Notes: generated from the letters alone by a model not told the origin. Shown: positions 1 through 7,739, counted from the stretch's first letter. The stretch is DNA of 13,924 nt from Hyphomicrobiales bacterium (GCA_017305815.1 JAFKJZ010000159.1:1-13924); one strand, 5' to 3'. Program-made: numbers and translations.

Positions 1-323
1 AGGCCAGGGATTGCGTGACGCTGGTGGCGGCGATTCGCGCCTACCGGCCGTCGCTGATCGAGGGCGCCTATGCGCCGTTCGGCGTCCAGCTTTCCGGCAA
101 TTTCTCCAAGAGCATCGCCATCGCTTCCTATCATCGCCAGGTGGCGCGCTATCCCTCGCTGCTCGAGGGCAAGCCGACGCTGATCCTCGGCTCGCGCATC
201 GCCGGCCGCGGCCGCCGCGCCTTCTACCGTGTCCGCCTGCCGGCCGACACGCTCGCCAAGGCCAACCAGATCTGCAACGCGCTGCAAAGGCTGGGCGGGG
301 CGTGCGTGGTGTTGCGGAACTGA
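1..323 (+). CDS. SPOR-domain peptidoglycan protein, C-terminal part only (probable lytic transglycosylase or carboxypeptidase)
   Basis: The frame is open to the left edge, so the true start lies outside the window; the first complete codon begins at base 3. The visible 106 residues contain a C-terminal SPOR-like domain: an AYAPFGVQLSGNFSKSIAIASY stretch (first strand and helix), then RAFYRVRLPADTLAKA (a later strand and helix), ending in GGACVVLRN. SPOR domains bind peptidoglycan stripped of stem peptides, usually at the division site. From memory, this C-terminus is typical of Hyphomicrobiales lytic murein transglycosylases or D-Ala-D-Ala carboxypeptidases carrying a SPOR tail. The catalytic domain is not visible, so the enzyme class is inference. 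It converges on the solute-binding protein gene with only 72 bases between them. Confidence 0.72.
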   Translation, partial: ARDCVTLVAAIRAYRPSLIEGAYAPFGVQLSGNFSKSIAIASYHRQVARYPSLLEGKPTLILGSRIAGRGRRAFYRVRLPADTLAKANQICNALQRLGGACVVLRN

Positions 324-342
324 GGGGCTTGCCCGGATGACG

Positions 343-373
343 AAAAAATCCGGAAGGCTCGCGCCTCCCGGAT
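343..373 (-). terminator. Rho-independent terminator of the leftward GH172/ABC operon
   Basis: On the minus strand an 11-base stem (348-358 with 363-373, one G:U pair) closes a four-base loop and is followed directly by six T residues (348-343). It lies 22 bases past the stop codon of the solute-binding protein gene. On the plus strand there is no T-run after the stem, so it should work mainly for the leftward operon. Confidence 0.85.
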
Positions 374-395
374 CCAGTTTCAGCTCAGGCTCCGA

Positions 396-2312
396 TCAGC
401 CCTTGTTGGGCTCGATCTTGGCGGCGATGAACTTGAAGTTCGACCACCACCACCACGGGCCTTCATAGTAGTTGTCGGCGCTCGGGTAGTTCTTCCAGTA
501 GGTCTCGTTCACCGGAACGAACTTCGAGGTGCCGAACATCTCGATCGAGGGCAGGCCCTTGACCAGGTCCTTCAGCATCTCGGTGCCGAGCGGCACGATC
601 TGCGGATCGTCGGCCGGGATCGAGCGCAGCGTGTCGATCTTGGCCGAGAGCACCTCGTCGACATAGCGGCCCTGGTTGGAGGAAGCCGCCGTGCCGTTCG
701 GGCGGACATAGTCCTTGTGCCAGCCTTCGAGGCGGACGAACGGGTCCGGCACGATGCCGCACGAGGCGCCCCAATAGGAACCGACCTCGTAGTTGCCGGT
801 GTTCTCGGCGGTGAAGAACGGGCCGTCCTGCATCTGCTGCACCTTGGCGTCGATGCCGAAGGCGGCCCATTCATTGGCGGCGGCGAAGGCCAGGCGCTGC
901 GACTGCACCTCGAAATCGGCCGGCGCCAGGATGTTGATGACCCACGGCTTCCCGTCCGGCAGCAGCCACTTGTCGCCTTCCTTCTTGAAGCCCTGGGCTT
1001 CCAGCATCTTGGTCGCCTGTTCCGGGTCGAACTTCCACCAGCCGACGCCGAGCAGGTCGCGCAACTGGTCCGGATCGGTCGGGATCGCCTCGACGCCCTC
1101 CGACCGCAGCTGTTCGCCGAGCTTGACGGCATAGTCCGGATCGAACGGCTTGTAGCCGTCGGCGAGCGCGAACTCCTTCAGCCAGGGCACCATCGGCTTG
1201 TGATAGGTGTCCATCAGCACCTTGGTCGGGGGCAGGGCCAGCGGCGAGGCGCGCAGCATGCCGGAGAAGGTGGCGATCGATGCCTGCTGCAGGTTCATCG
1301 CCAGCGCCAGCGCCCAGCGCGTCTCTGCCTTGTCATAGGGCGGCTTCGAGGTGTTGAAGTGGATGCCGCGCTCGCAGGGATCGTCGAGGTTGGCATAGGG
1401 GAAGCCCTTGAACCACGCCTGGACCTTCGGGTTCTGCTTCTGCAGGATATCGAGGCTTTCCGGCGAGATGTCCGTCAGGATGTCCATCTGGTTCTGCGCC
1501 ATGGCGAGGACGCGCTTTTCCTCGGTGCCATAGGAGCGGAACAGCACATATTGTGCCTTCGGCTCGCCGACGATCTGGCCGACATCCGAATTCTTCCAGT
1601 CGTCGCGCTTCTCCCAGAGGAACCACGATCCGTTCGGATCCGAGCTCTTGTACTTGTAGGCGCTGATCGTCACCGGCGGGAAGTTGGTGAACGTGGCCGG
1701 GTCTTCCTTTTCCCATATGTGCTTGGGCACGACATGGAACGGGTTGCCGTAGATCAGCGAGCCGAGGACGAGCGACAGGCGCGGAGTCGGTTTGGTCGTC
1801 TCGATCTCGATCGTGTGGTCGTCGACCTTGGTGAAGCCCTTGATCGCGGCCTTGAAGGCGGCGCTGTAGGCGATCGAGTCCGTCTTGGCGATCATGTCGG
1901 CCGTGAACACCACGTCGTAGGCGGTGAACGGCTTGCCGTCGCTCCAGGTCAGGCCCTCGCGCAGCTTGACGCGGAACTTGGTGTAGTTGTCGTTGAGCGG
2001 CTCCGGCATCGTGGCGGCGAGGTCGGGGATCTGCTTGCCCGAGGCGGTGTCGATGTCCCACATCAGGGCCGACGCCATCTGGTGCATGCCCTGGTTAATG
2101 GTGACGCCCTGCTGGTAGGGGTTCATCGTTCCGGGGTTGGCGACGCGGGCGTTCAGCATGTCGACGATCAGGGTCTGATCGCGCGGCGTGCCGACATCGG
2201 TCGTCTCCTGGCTGAAGGCGGGCGCGGCCGTCAGCATGGTACTCGTCATGAACAGCGCGGCGCCGAGCACGGCGATGCCGCGGCGGCGTGGGGGCCTGGA
2301 AATCTCGGTCAT
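396..2312 (-). CDS. ABC transporter solute-binding protein, family 5 (peptide/oligosaccharide type)
   Basis: A 638-residue periplasmic binding protein of the SBP_bac_5 family, which captures the substrate for the permease and ATPase genes just upstream. Residues 1-34 look like a Sec signal peptide: RRR at 9-11, a hydrophobic core to about 30, and likely cleavage after A-F-S (32-34). The family pattern is clear in the first third (LREGLTWSDGKPFTAYDVVF). At 638 residues it is longer than a typical 500-550-residue DppA/OppA. It ends in an aromatic stretch with four tryptophans (GPWWWWSNFKF), which I associate with oligosaccharide-binding members of the family rather than classic dipeptide binders; this is memory-based. 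It is the last gene of the operon, 125 bases after the second ATPase, with a strong GAGGAGG site before its ATG, consistent with high expression. The exact ligand cannot be read from the sequence. Confidence 0.9.
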   Translation of the reverse strand: MTEISRPPRRRGIAVLGAALFMTSTMLTAAPAFSQETTDVGTPRDQTLIVDMLNARVANPGTMNPYQQGVTINQGMHQMASALMWDIDTASGKQIPDLAATMPEPLNDNYTKFRVKLREGLTWSDGKPFTAYDVVFTADMIAKTDSIAYSAAFKAAIKGFTKVDDHTIEIETTKPTPRLSLVLGSLIYGNPFHVVPKHIWEKEDPATFTNFPPVTISAYKYKSSDPNGSWFLWEKRDDWKNSDVGQIVGEPKAQYVLFRSYGTEEKRVLAMAQNQMDILTDISPESLDILQKQNPKVQAWFKGFPYANLDDPCERGIHFNTSKPPYDKAETRWALALAMNLQQASIATFSGMLRASPLALPPTKVLMDTYHKPMVPWLKEFALADGYKPFDPDYAVKLGEQLRSEGVEAIPTDPDQLRDLLGVGWWKFDPEQATKMLEAQGFKKEGDKWLLPDGKPWVINILAPADFEVQSQRLAFAAANEWAAFGIDAKVQQMQDGPFFTAENTGNYEVGSYWGASCGIVPDPFVRLEGWHKDYVRPNGTAASSNQGRYVDEVLSAKIDTLRSIPADDPQIVPLGTEMLKDLVKGLPSIEMFGTSKFVPVNETYWKNYPSADNYYEGPWWWWSNFKFIAAKIEPNKG

Positions 2313-2318
2313 GCGTTT

Positions 2319-2354
2319 CCTCCTCGATTGCGTGGTGTAGTCCGGCAGTCGGAC
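2319..2354 (-). promoter_or_regulatory. Leader of the solute-binding protein gene: strong Shine-Dalgarno and small hairpin
   Basis: The 125-base gap between the second ATPase and the binding protein holds a near-perfect GAGGAGG (2325-2319) six bases before the ATG at 2312. Just upstream is a small GTCCG/CGGAC hairpin with a five-base loop (2340-2354). No convincing -35/-10 pair was seen. The gap may carry an internal promoter or an RNA-processing site that raises binding-protein output, but only the ribosome site is well supported. Confidence 0.55.
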
Positions 2355-2437
2355 GTCGGATCGTCGAGGCGAGGCTTCTGTCTCAGAGCGAGGCGGCCTC
2401 TTCGCGGCCTTTCGGATCCGGCGTCGGTAGTGCTCCC

Positions 2438-3331
2438 TCAGGCTCTTGCGCGCAGCGGCTCGGCCTCGCGGCCGCTCGCCTCCGCCTTGATCTTCTCGAT
2501 TTCCGGCCAGCGCTCGCCAAGGCGGGGGATCGCCCCCATCAGCTCGCGCGTATAGGCCTCGCGCGGATCGGCGAGGATCTCCTGCGGCGCGCCGGCATCG
2601 ACGACGCGGCCCCTGTTCATGATCACCACGCTGTCGGACAGATAGTAAGCCGTAGAAAGATCGTGGGTGATGTAGACGAAGGACACGCCCGTCTCTTCCT
2701 TGATCATCTTGAAGAGATTGATGATGTTCATCCGCAGAGACGCGTCGACCATTGAGACCGGCTCGTCGGCGACGATCAGGCGCGGGCTCGGGATCAGTGC
2801 GCGGGCGATCGAGATACGCTGCAATTCGCCGCCGGAAAACTGGCGGATATATTTGCCGCGCACCCGGTCGAAGGAGAGGCCGACGGAGCGCAGCGCCGTT
2901 TCGACGACATCGGCGCCGTCGGTCGTCTTCTCGGCGACCTTCAGGTTCTTCGCCGTATTGATCAGGTAGCTGTCGAGCGGCAGGTAGGCGCTGAACGCCT
3001 CGAACGGGTTCTGGAAGATCGGCTGGACGAGACGGCGGAACTCGAAATCGTTGATCCGGTCGCTGTCCTTCCCGGTCAGCGGCCGGCCGCCGAGACGGAT
3101 CGAACCGCTGGTCGGCTCGACGAGGCGCAGGATCATGCGAGCGAGCGTCGTCTTGCCGGAGCCGGATTCGCCGACGATGGAAAAGACCTGCGGCTTCGCA
3201 TCGAGGGTGAGCGAGACGCCGTCGACGGCGGCGATCTGCTTGCCGCTGAACAGGCCGCCGGCGCGATAGAGCTTGCGCAGCGCGTTGATTTCCAGGACCG
3301 GCTTGTCGTGCGGCGCGGGCGTGCGGGTCAT
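2438..3331 (-). CDS. ABC transporter ATP-binding protein, OppF/DppF-like
   Basis: A 297-residue ATPase subunit that powers import on the cytoplasmic face. Walker A is GESGSGKT (54-61), the Q-loop glutamine is in IFQNPF (107), the signature is FSGGELQR (165-172), Walker B is LIVADEP (185-191) and the switch histidine is in ITHD (223). The ATG at 3331 was chosen over an upstream extension because it follows the previous gene by 10 bases, has a GAGGGA site, and the 52 extra upstream residues are Arg-rich and antisense-like. The short C-terminal extension (GAIPRLGERWPEIEKIK) has no cysteines, unlike its partner ATPase. It pairs with the OppD-like subunit as a heterodimer, as is usual for peptide-type importers. 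Confidence 0.92.
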   Translation of the reverse strand: MTRTPAPHDKPVLEINALRKLYRAGGLFSGKQIAAVDGVSLTLDAKPQVFSIVGESGSGKTTLARMILRLVEPTSGSIRLGGRPLTGKDSDRINDFEFRRLVQPIFQNPFEAFSAYLPLDSYLINTAKNLKVAEKTTDGADVVETALRSVGLSFDRVRGKYIRQFSGGELQRISIARALIPSPRLIVADEPVSMVDASLRMNIINLFKMIKEETGVSFVYITHDLSTAYYLSDSVVIMNRGRVVDAGAPQEILADPREAYTRELMGAIPRLGERWPEIEKIKAEASGREAEPLRARA

Positions 3332-3341
3332 GCGCGTTCCC

Positions 3342-4301
3342 TCAGCGAAAATGACAGGCGGAGGCATGGTTGGGCGCCTTGTCGACGAGCGGCGGCGACT
3401 TCTGGCGGCAGATCGCCTGCGCTTCCGGGCAGCGAGCGGCGAAGCGGCAGCCTTGCGGCGGCGCGGCGAGGCTGGGCGGCCGGCCATCGAGGCCGACGCG
3501 CTCGCTTTTCTGGCCGACGCGCGGCAGCGCGCCGATCAGCGCCTCGGTATAGGGATGGAGCGGCGCCTCGAACACATCCGCCGTCGGCCCGACCTCGACG
3601 ATCTTGCCGGCATAGGCGATCGCGATGCGGTCGGTGATCTGGTAGTGCACGCCGAGATCGTGCGAGACGAGGACCAGCGTGTTCTTGAGCCGCCGCTGGA
3701 TCTCGACCAGCATCAGGAGGATGCGCTTCTGCACGACGACGTCGAGCGCCGTTGTCGGCTCGTCGGCTAGGATCAGCCGCGGCCGGACGAAGGCGGCGAT
3801 CGCCACCAGCACGCGCTGGCGCATGCCGCCGGAAAGCTGGTGCGGATAGCTGTCGAGCACGGTTTCCGGCAGGCCGAAGCCGGCGAGGAAATCGACGATG
3901 CGCTGGCGGAGTTCCGCCTTGCTGCCCTGCTTCTCGCGTTTCGGCAGCGCGTCGACGATCTGCTTCTCGACCTTCATGATCGGGTTCAGCACGCTCATCG
4001 AGCCCTGCGGCACGTAGGAGATCTGGTCCCACCAGAGATCCTGGAACCGGGTCGCGTCGCTTTCGCGGGTGCGGCCGCTGTCGGGATCGGTGAAGCGGCC
4101 GGTGACCTGGCCGGCCGTCATCTTCAGCCCGCCGGAAAAGTCGCCATAGAGCGTCCGCATCAGGGTGGACTTGCCGCAGCCGGATTCGCCGGCGATGCCG
4201 AGGATCTCGTTGTCGTGGACCGTCAGCGTCACGTCGTCGACGGCGGCGACGAAGGCGTCGGGCGTGCCGTAGCCGGCGCGGACATTCTTCAGTTCGATCA
4301 T
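3342..4301 (-). CDS. ABC transporter ATP-binding protein, OppD/DppD-like
   Basis: A 319-residue ATPase subunit of the importer. Walker A is GESGCGKS (38-45), Q-loop glutamine at 99 (YVPQG), signature LSGGMRQR (156-163), Walker B LILADEP (176-182) and switch histidine 214 (VSHD). After the nucleotide-binding domain comes the oligopeptide-transporter C-terminal region ([14 protein letters not shown]), with four cysteines at 285, 291, 298 and 316. Such a cysteine cluster is common in this subunit type and has been linked to an iron-sulfur cluster in Dpp systems. The ATG shares its first base with the stop of the DppC-like gene (TGATG), so the two are translationally coupled. Confidence 0.93.
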   Translation of the reverse strand: MIELKNVRAGYGTPDAFVAAVDDVTLTVHDNEILGIAGESGCGKSTLMRTLYGDFSGGLKMTAGQVTGRFTDPDSGRTRESDATRFQDLWWDQISYVPQGSMSVLNPIMKVEKQIVDALPKREKQGSKAELRQRIVDFLAGFGLPETVLDSYPHQLSGGMRQRVLVAIAAFVRPRLILADEPTTALDVVVQKRILLMLVEIQRRLKNTLVLVSHDLGVHYQITDRIAIAYAGKIVEVGPTADVFEAPLHPYTEALIGALPRVGQKSERVGLDGRPPSLAAPPQGCRFAARCPEAQAICRQKSPPLVDKAPNHASACHFR

Positions 4302-5143
4302 CAGCCGATCCTCCGGGCTGCGGAACGGATCGCCAGGCCCGAGGAGATCAGGAACAGCGAGATGAACATCAGCACGATGGCGAGAACCGGCGCGCCGACC
4401 CAGAGATATCGCTGCGCCAGAAGCGCCTGATACTTGAGCGCCCAGTAGATCATCGTGCCGATCGTCGCCTGCTGGGCGCTCGACAGGCCGATGACGGCGA
4501 GGCTCGTCTCGGTGGCGATGCCGACCAGCACCGTGTTGATGAAATTTGCCGCCGACCAGCCGGCGATATAGGGGAAGATGTGGCGGCCGAGGATCTTCAG
4601 CCGGCTCTCGCCGGAGAACCAGGCGACGTTGATGAACTCGCGCTCGCGCATGGTCAGCGCCACGGCGCGGACCTGGCGGCCGGGATAGGGCCAGTTGAAC
4701 AGGACCAGGGCGACGCCGACGATCGGCAGCGACAGCTGGCCGCCGAACAGGGCGGCGAGCAGGATCAGGATCGGCAGGCTCGGAATGCAGAGCAGCGCGT
4801 CCATCAGGAACGACAGCACCCGGTCGAGCCAGCCGCCGGAATAGCCGGCGGCGAGGCCGGCGAAGACGCCGATCAGCGTCGAGAAGAACGCGACGGTGAG
4901 GCCGAGGATCAGCGAGTTATGCAGCGCCCAGGTCAGCAGCCAGAAGATGTCCTGGCCGAGATTGGTGGTGCCGAGCAGATGGTGCAGGCTGGCGCCCTGG
5001 TTGCGCGGCGCCTTGTACCAGGTGAGCGGGTTGGTCGGCGCGAACCAGGGCAGGATCAGGCCGAGGACGACGAAGATCGTCAGCAGCGCCAGGCCGAGGC
5101 CGAGGCGGAACGAGCCGATTTTGGGAAGCTTGAAGGCGCGCAT
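4301..5143 (-). CDS. ABC transporter permease, DppC-like
   Basis: A 280-residue inner-membrane permease. A first membrane span lies near residues 15-34, followed by a periplasmic loop with the family pattern LLGTTNLGQDIFWLLTWALHNSL. Several further spans follow, and the EAA-type cytoplasmic loop that contacts the ATPases is seen at about 166-192 (REREFINVAWFSGESRLKILGRH is its core region). The last span ends near residue 270. The ATG at 5143 is preferred because GAGG lies five bases before it. A GTG two codons upstream (5149), overlapping the previous stop as GTGA, is a real alternative. It works with the DppB-like permease as a heterodimeric channel. Confidence 0.9.
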   Translation of the reverse strand: MRAFKLPKIGSFRLGLGLALLTIFVVLGLILPWFAPTNPLTWYKAPRNQGASLHHLLGTTNLGQDIFWLLTWALHNSLILGLTVAFFSTLIGVFAGLAAGYSGGWLDRVLSFLMDALLCIPSLPILILLAALFGGQLSLPIVGVALVLFNWPYPGRQVRAVALTMREREFINVAWFSGESRLKILGRHIFPYIAGWSAANFINTVLVGIATETSLAVIGLSSAQQATIGTMIYWALKYQALLAQRYLWVGAPVLAIVLMFISLFLISSGLAIRSAARRIG

Positions 5144-5145
5144 GA

Positions 5146-6144
5146 TCACCTCGCCCGGATGCGTGGATCGAGGAGCGGGTAGATCAGGTCGATGATCATG
5201 GTGGCGGTGGCGACCGCGATGATCGACAGGCTGATCGTGCCCATCAGAAGGTTATAGTCGCCCTGGATCACGGCCATGTAGATCAGGTGGCCGAGGCCCG
5301 GATATTCGAACAGGATCTCGGTGACGATCGAGCCGTTGAACATCAGGCCGATCTGCAAAGCGAGGAAGGTGATCTGCGGCAGGATCGCGTTCGGCAGAAC
5401 GTAACGCGTCAGGATGCGGCCGTCGCCAAGGCCCTTCAGCCGGGCATAGCGGACGAATTCTTCCTCGGCGAGCTGCGTCGTCTGCGCCTTGACGCTGATC
5501 ACCCACCAGCCGAACACCACCAGCACGATCGACAGCGCCGGCAGGATCGAGTTCCAGACCACGCTCTTGACGAAGGCGAAGCTCCACGGTGCGCCATGCA
5601 CCGAGGCCGTCAGCGGAAAGATCGGCCAGATATAGGAGAACAGGATCGAGAGGACGAGGGCGAGGATGTAGTAGGGGATCGGATAGACGAGGATCGCCAG
5701 CCCCTCCATGATCCGCGACGAGGCGCGGTTGGGCCGCCAGCCGGCGATCAGCCCGACGAAATTGCCGAGCACCCAGGCGATCAGCGTCGAGGAAAGCAGC
5801 AGCCCGAAGGTCCAGGGAAGCGCCTGCGCGATCAACTGGCTCACAGGCGTCGGATACATCGCCAGCGACGGACCGAAATCGCCGGTCATGACGATGCGCT
5901 TGACGAAGTTCCAGTACTGGGTAAGCAGCGAGCCCTGCAGCCCGAAGGCGTCGGTGAGCGAGGCGCGCAGCGCGTCCGCCTGGGCGGCGTCCATGTAGGT
6001 TCCCTGCGAGCTGACCTTGGCGAGCATGGCCTCGACCGGGTCGTTGGGCGCGAAGCGGGGAACGAAGAAGACCACGGTCAAGCCGAAGGCGATCACCAGT
6101 ATGTAGGAGATCAGTCGGGTTGCGATCTGGCCGAGAAGTCTCAT
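5146..6144 (-). CDS. ABC transporter permease, DppB-like
   Basis: A 332-residue inner-membrane permease. The N-terminus (MRLLGQIATRLISYILVIAF) is the usual first span of DppB-type subunits, followed by the conserved FFVPRFAPNDPVEAML stretch. The EAA loop is at about 227-256 (EEEFVRYARLKGLGDG then RYVLPNAILP), and the C-terminus ends YPLLDPRIRAR as in the family. The frame stays open upstream to a TTG at 6198 and another ATG at 6168. I chose the ATG at 6144 because the family normally starts at MRLL and the extra residues look unconserved. Its ribosome site (GGGA, about 10 bases away) is weak, so output may depend on the mRNA structure upstream. Confidence 0.9.
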   Translation of the reverse strand: MRLLGQIATRLISYILVIAFGLTVVFFVPRFAPNDPVEAMLAKVSSQGTYMDAAQADALRASLTDAFGLQGSLLTQYWNFVKRIVMTGDFGPSLAMYPTPVSQLIAQALPWTFGLLLSSTLIAWVLGNFVGLIAGWRPNRASSRIMEGLAILVYPIPYYILALVLSILFSYIWPIFPLTASVHGAPWSFAFVKSVVWNSILPALSIVLVVFGWWVISVKAQTTQLAEEEFVRYARLKGLGDGRILTRYVLPNAILPQITFLALQIGLMFNGSIVTEILFEYPGLGHLIYMAVIQGDYNLLMGTISLSIIAVATATMIIDLIYPLLDPRIRAR

Positions 6145-6219
6145 GGGCGGTGTCCCGTCCTGTTGCATCGGGCTCAGGAGGTCGCCGGCGGTCGGCAAGC
6201 ATCGGACCGGGCGGCCAGT

Positions 6220-6250
6220 GTCTTTCCGGAGTGTGGCGCCCCGGAAAGAC
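6220..6250 (-). other. Perfect stem-loop between the GH172 gene and the permease genes
   Basis: Arms GTCTTTCCGG (6220-6229) and CCGGAAAGAC (6241-6250) pair over ten bases with an 11-base loop. The element sits in the 148-base gap between the GH172 stop and the first permease start. No T-run follows on either strand, so it is not a standard terminator. Structures like this inside operons often protect the 3' end of the upstream message or set different levels for the two parts; that role is inference here. Confidence 0.6.
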
Positions 6251-6292
6251 TTGCTGGATGCGGTTCGCGAGAACCGGGAGCGCGGCTGCGTC

Positions 6293-7423
6293 TCAGATGA
6301 TCTCGAGATAGTCGCGGTCGGGCAGCGGCGGGAACGGCGCCGCGGGAAGCGTCTGGTACCAGAAGGCGACCGAGGCGATGTCGTCCTGCAGCGGCAGGTA
6401 GCGCCGGTCCTTCTTCTCCGTGCGCCAGCCGAGCGCCTGGATCGTCACCTTCAGGTCGCTGTCGAAGCGGATCGGATCCATGATGTGCCAGCGATACATG
6501 CCGAAGCGTGTCTGCGAACGATAGGTGCCGTCCGGGCGCAGGACCTGCGGCAGGCCGGCATAGGCGGTGCTGAACTCGCGGTATTCGCTCGTCATGGTCG
6601 GATCGACGACGCCGCCGTCGAAATTGTAGGCGCCGCAGAAATAGTCTTCCGTGCCGGTGCCGCAGATGGTCGGGTATTCCTTGTCGCCATCCATGAAGAA
6701 CTTGATTTCGCCTTCACCCCACCAGCCGGCGTTGTTGACGCCCCAGGCCATGTAGGTGCCGACATACTGGCCCTGGCCCTTGACGCCGTCGAGGATGACA
6801 TAGTCCTCCTTGAACGGCAGCGGGTTGGTGCGGCGGAACTGGGCGTGGAAATAGGCGGCGTCGGCCGGAACTTCGGTCAGCGTGTAGTTGATCTGGTAGT
6901 AGACGATCGCATGTTCATCGGGATCGCGGTTCTCCAGCGTGATCCGGCAATGCTTGCGGAACGGCATTTCCCAGTAGCAGTTGAAGGCGCGGCCGGGATT
7001 GACGCAGACGGCGAGCGAGGAAACCTGCGCATACTGGTTCCAGCCGGCGCAGAAGAAATCGCCGAGCGGGCTTTCGACGGAGGGATGTTCCTGGCCGTCC
7101 CAGTAGATGCGCAGGATCAGGTCGCGCCAGCGCACATTGGCCGGCGTTAGCCAGATCTGCTGGATCGCGCCGGGGCCTTCGATGTCGGCGATCACGCGGG
7201 TTTCGCCGGCTTCCATCCGGATCGACGGCGACACCTTCCAGCCGAGGCCGCTGCCATCCTTGCCGAGGCCGCGGGCGCAACTGGCGCCGGTGCCCTCGAC
7301 CGCCATGCCGCCCTTGCCCTTCTCGCCGGTGAAGTTCTCCGGGCTGATCGAACGGGTCTTGGCCTTGGACAGCCGCGAAAGGTTCCCGAGATTCATCCCG
7401 AGTCCGGAAAAGCCCTCTGACAT
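6293..7423 (-). CDS. GH172 (DUF2961) family glycoside hydrolase, cytoplasmic
   Basis: A 376-residue enzyme of the DUF2961 family, now glycoside hydrolase family 172. Known members act on furanosides: alpha-D-fructofuranosidase/difructose dianhydride I synthase and D-arabinofuranosidase activities have been reported. Family landmarks seen here are SKAKTRSISPENFTG near residue 19, IEGPGAIQQIWLT (81-93), WWGEGEIKFFMDGD (234-247), GTGTEDYF (255-262) and, near the end, DDIASVAFWYQTLP. Glutamates 237/239 and 259, about 20 residues apart, are in the regions where the two catalytic glutamates of the family lie. There is no signal peptide, so it should act on imported sugar. The ATG has GGAGG four bases upstream (7428-7432). 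As first gene of the operon it probably degrades what the transporter brings in. The precise substrate is unknown. Confidence 0.88.
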   Translation of the reverse strand: MSEGFSGLGMNLGNLSRLSKAKTRSISPENFTGEKGKGGMAVEGTGASCARGLGKDGSGLGWKVSPSIRMEAGETRVIADIEGPGAIQQIWLTPANVRWRDLILRIYWDGQEHPSVESPLGDFFCAGWNQYAQVSSLAVCVNPGRAFNCYWEMPFRKHCRITLENRDPDEHAIVYYQINYTLTEVPADAAYFHAQFRRTNPLPFKEDYVILDGVKGQGQYVGTYMAWGVNNAGWWGEGEIKFFMDGDKEYPTICGTGTEDYFCGAYNFDGGVVDPTMTSEYREFSTAYAGLPQVLRPDGTYRSQTRFGMYRWHIMDPIRFDSDLKVTIQALGWRTEKKDRRYLPLQDDIASVAFWYQTLPAAPFPPLPDRDYLEII

Positions 7424-7441
7424 TTTTCCTCCATGTCAGTA

Positions 7442-7483
7442 CGTGCGAGATCGGTGAGTGCGAAAATAAGAGCGTGCGAGATC
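7442..7483. repeat. Pair of 11-base direct repeats upstream of the GH172 gene
   Basis: CGTGCGAGATC occurs perfectly at 7442-7452 and again at 7473-7483. The offset is 31 bases, close to three DNA turns, so both copies face the same side of the helix. They lie between the GH172 start and its likely promoter, inside the probable 5' leader. A third partial match (CCGAGATC) lies at about 7490-7497. They may be binding sites for a regulator; chance similarity is possible. Confidence 0.45.
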
Positions 7484-7565
7484 ATGCCGCCGAGATCGAT
7501 CATCTTCGGAGGCAATAAGCGATTTGGCAGACAGGCAGAGCTGTATCGCGAACTGGGAAGGTTTA

Positions 7566-7596
7566 TCGATAAGGGTCGAAATTATACCCCTATCGA
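7566..7596 (-). promoter_or_regulatory. Likely GH172 operon promoter (-10 box) inside an inverted repeat
   Basis: On the minus strand a perfect TATAAT lies at 7586-7581. It is bracketed by an imperfect inverted repeat, TCGATAAGGGT (7566-7576) and ACCCCTATCGA (7586-7596), with ten of eleven positions matching and a nine-base spacer. No good -35 hexamer sits 15-18 bases upstream, so the promoter may need an activator. A dyad placed across a -10 box is the usual layout for a repressor site. Transcription from here would leave a leader of about 150 bases before the GH172 start. Confidence 0.55.
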
Positions 7597-7687
7597 ATTG
7601 CCTTGCCGGCGCTTCGGTCTTATCGTGCTGGTGGCTTCGTTACCTTGGCGTTCGATTTCCAACCCGGAAGATTGTTTTTATTATTTT

Positions 7688-7702
7688 TGATCATCTTGAT
7701 CA
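7688..7702. promoter_or_regulatory. Dyad TGATCA-N3-TGATCA, candidate operator
   Basis: Two copies of the self-complementary hexamer TGATCA (7688-7693 and 7697-7702) are separated by TCT, giving a perfect 15-base dyad and at the same time a direct repeat with a nine-base period. It lies in the AT-rich part of the divergent region, about 63 bases before the regulator's start. It could be an operator or part of the regulator's promoter. Confidence 0.4.
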
Positions 7703-7739
7703 TTCGCTGTTGTTCAGCGTGTCTTATTGATGTGAGATG

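Noticed and set aside
437..468. Apparent run of four histidines in a short plus-strand frame, like an engineered tag
   Set aside because: It is the antisense reading of the four tryptophan codons near the C-terminus of the solute-binding protein; no vector-like sequence is nearby.
717..2555. Long plus-strand open frame (612 residues) opposite the solute-binding protein
   Set aside because: Its composition is Arg/Asp/Gly/Val-rich antisense translation of a high-GC gene; no known domain, and the minus-strand frame has a clear family and signal peptide.
7433..7690. 85-residue frame inside the divergent control region
   Set aside because: No ribosome site of note and no recognisable protein; the DNA there has repeats and dyads typical of a control region.
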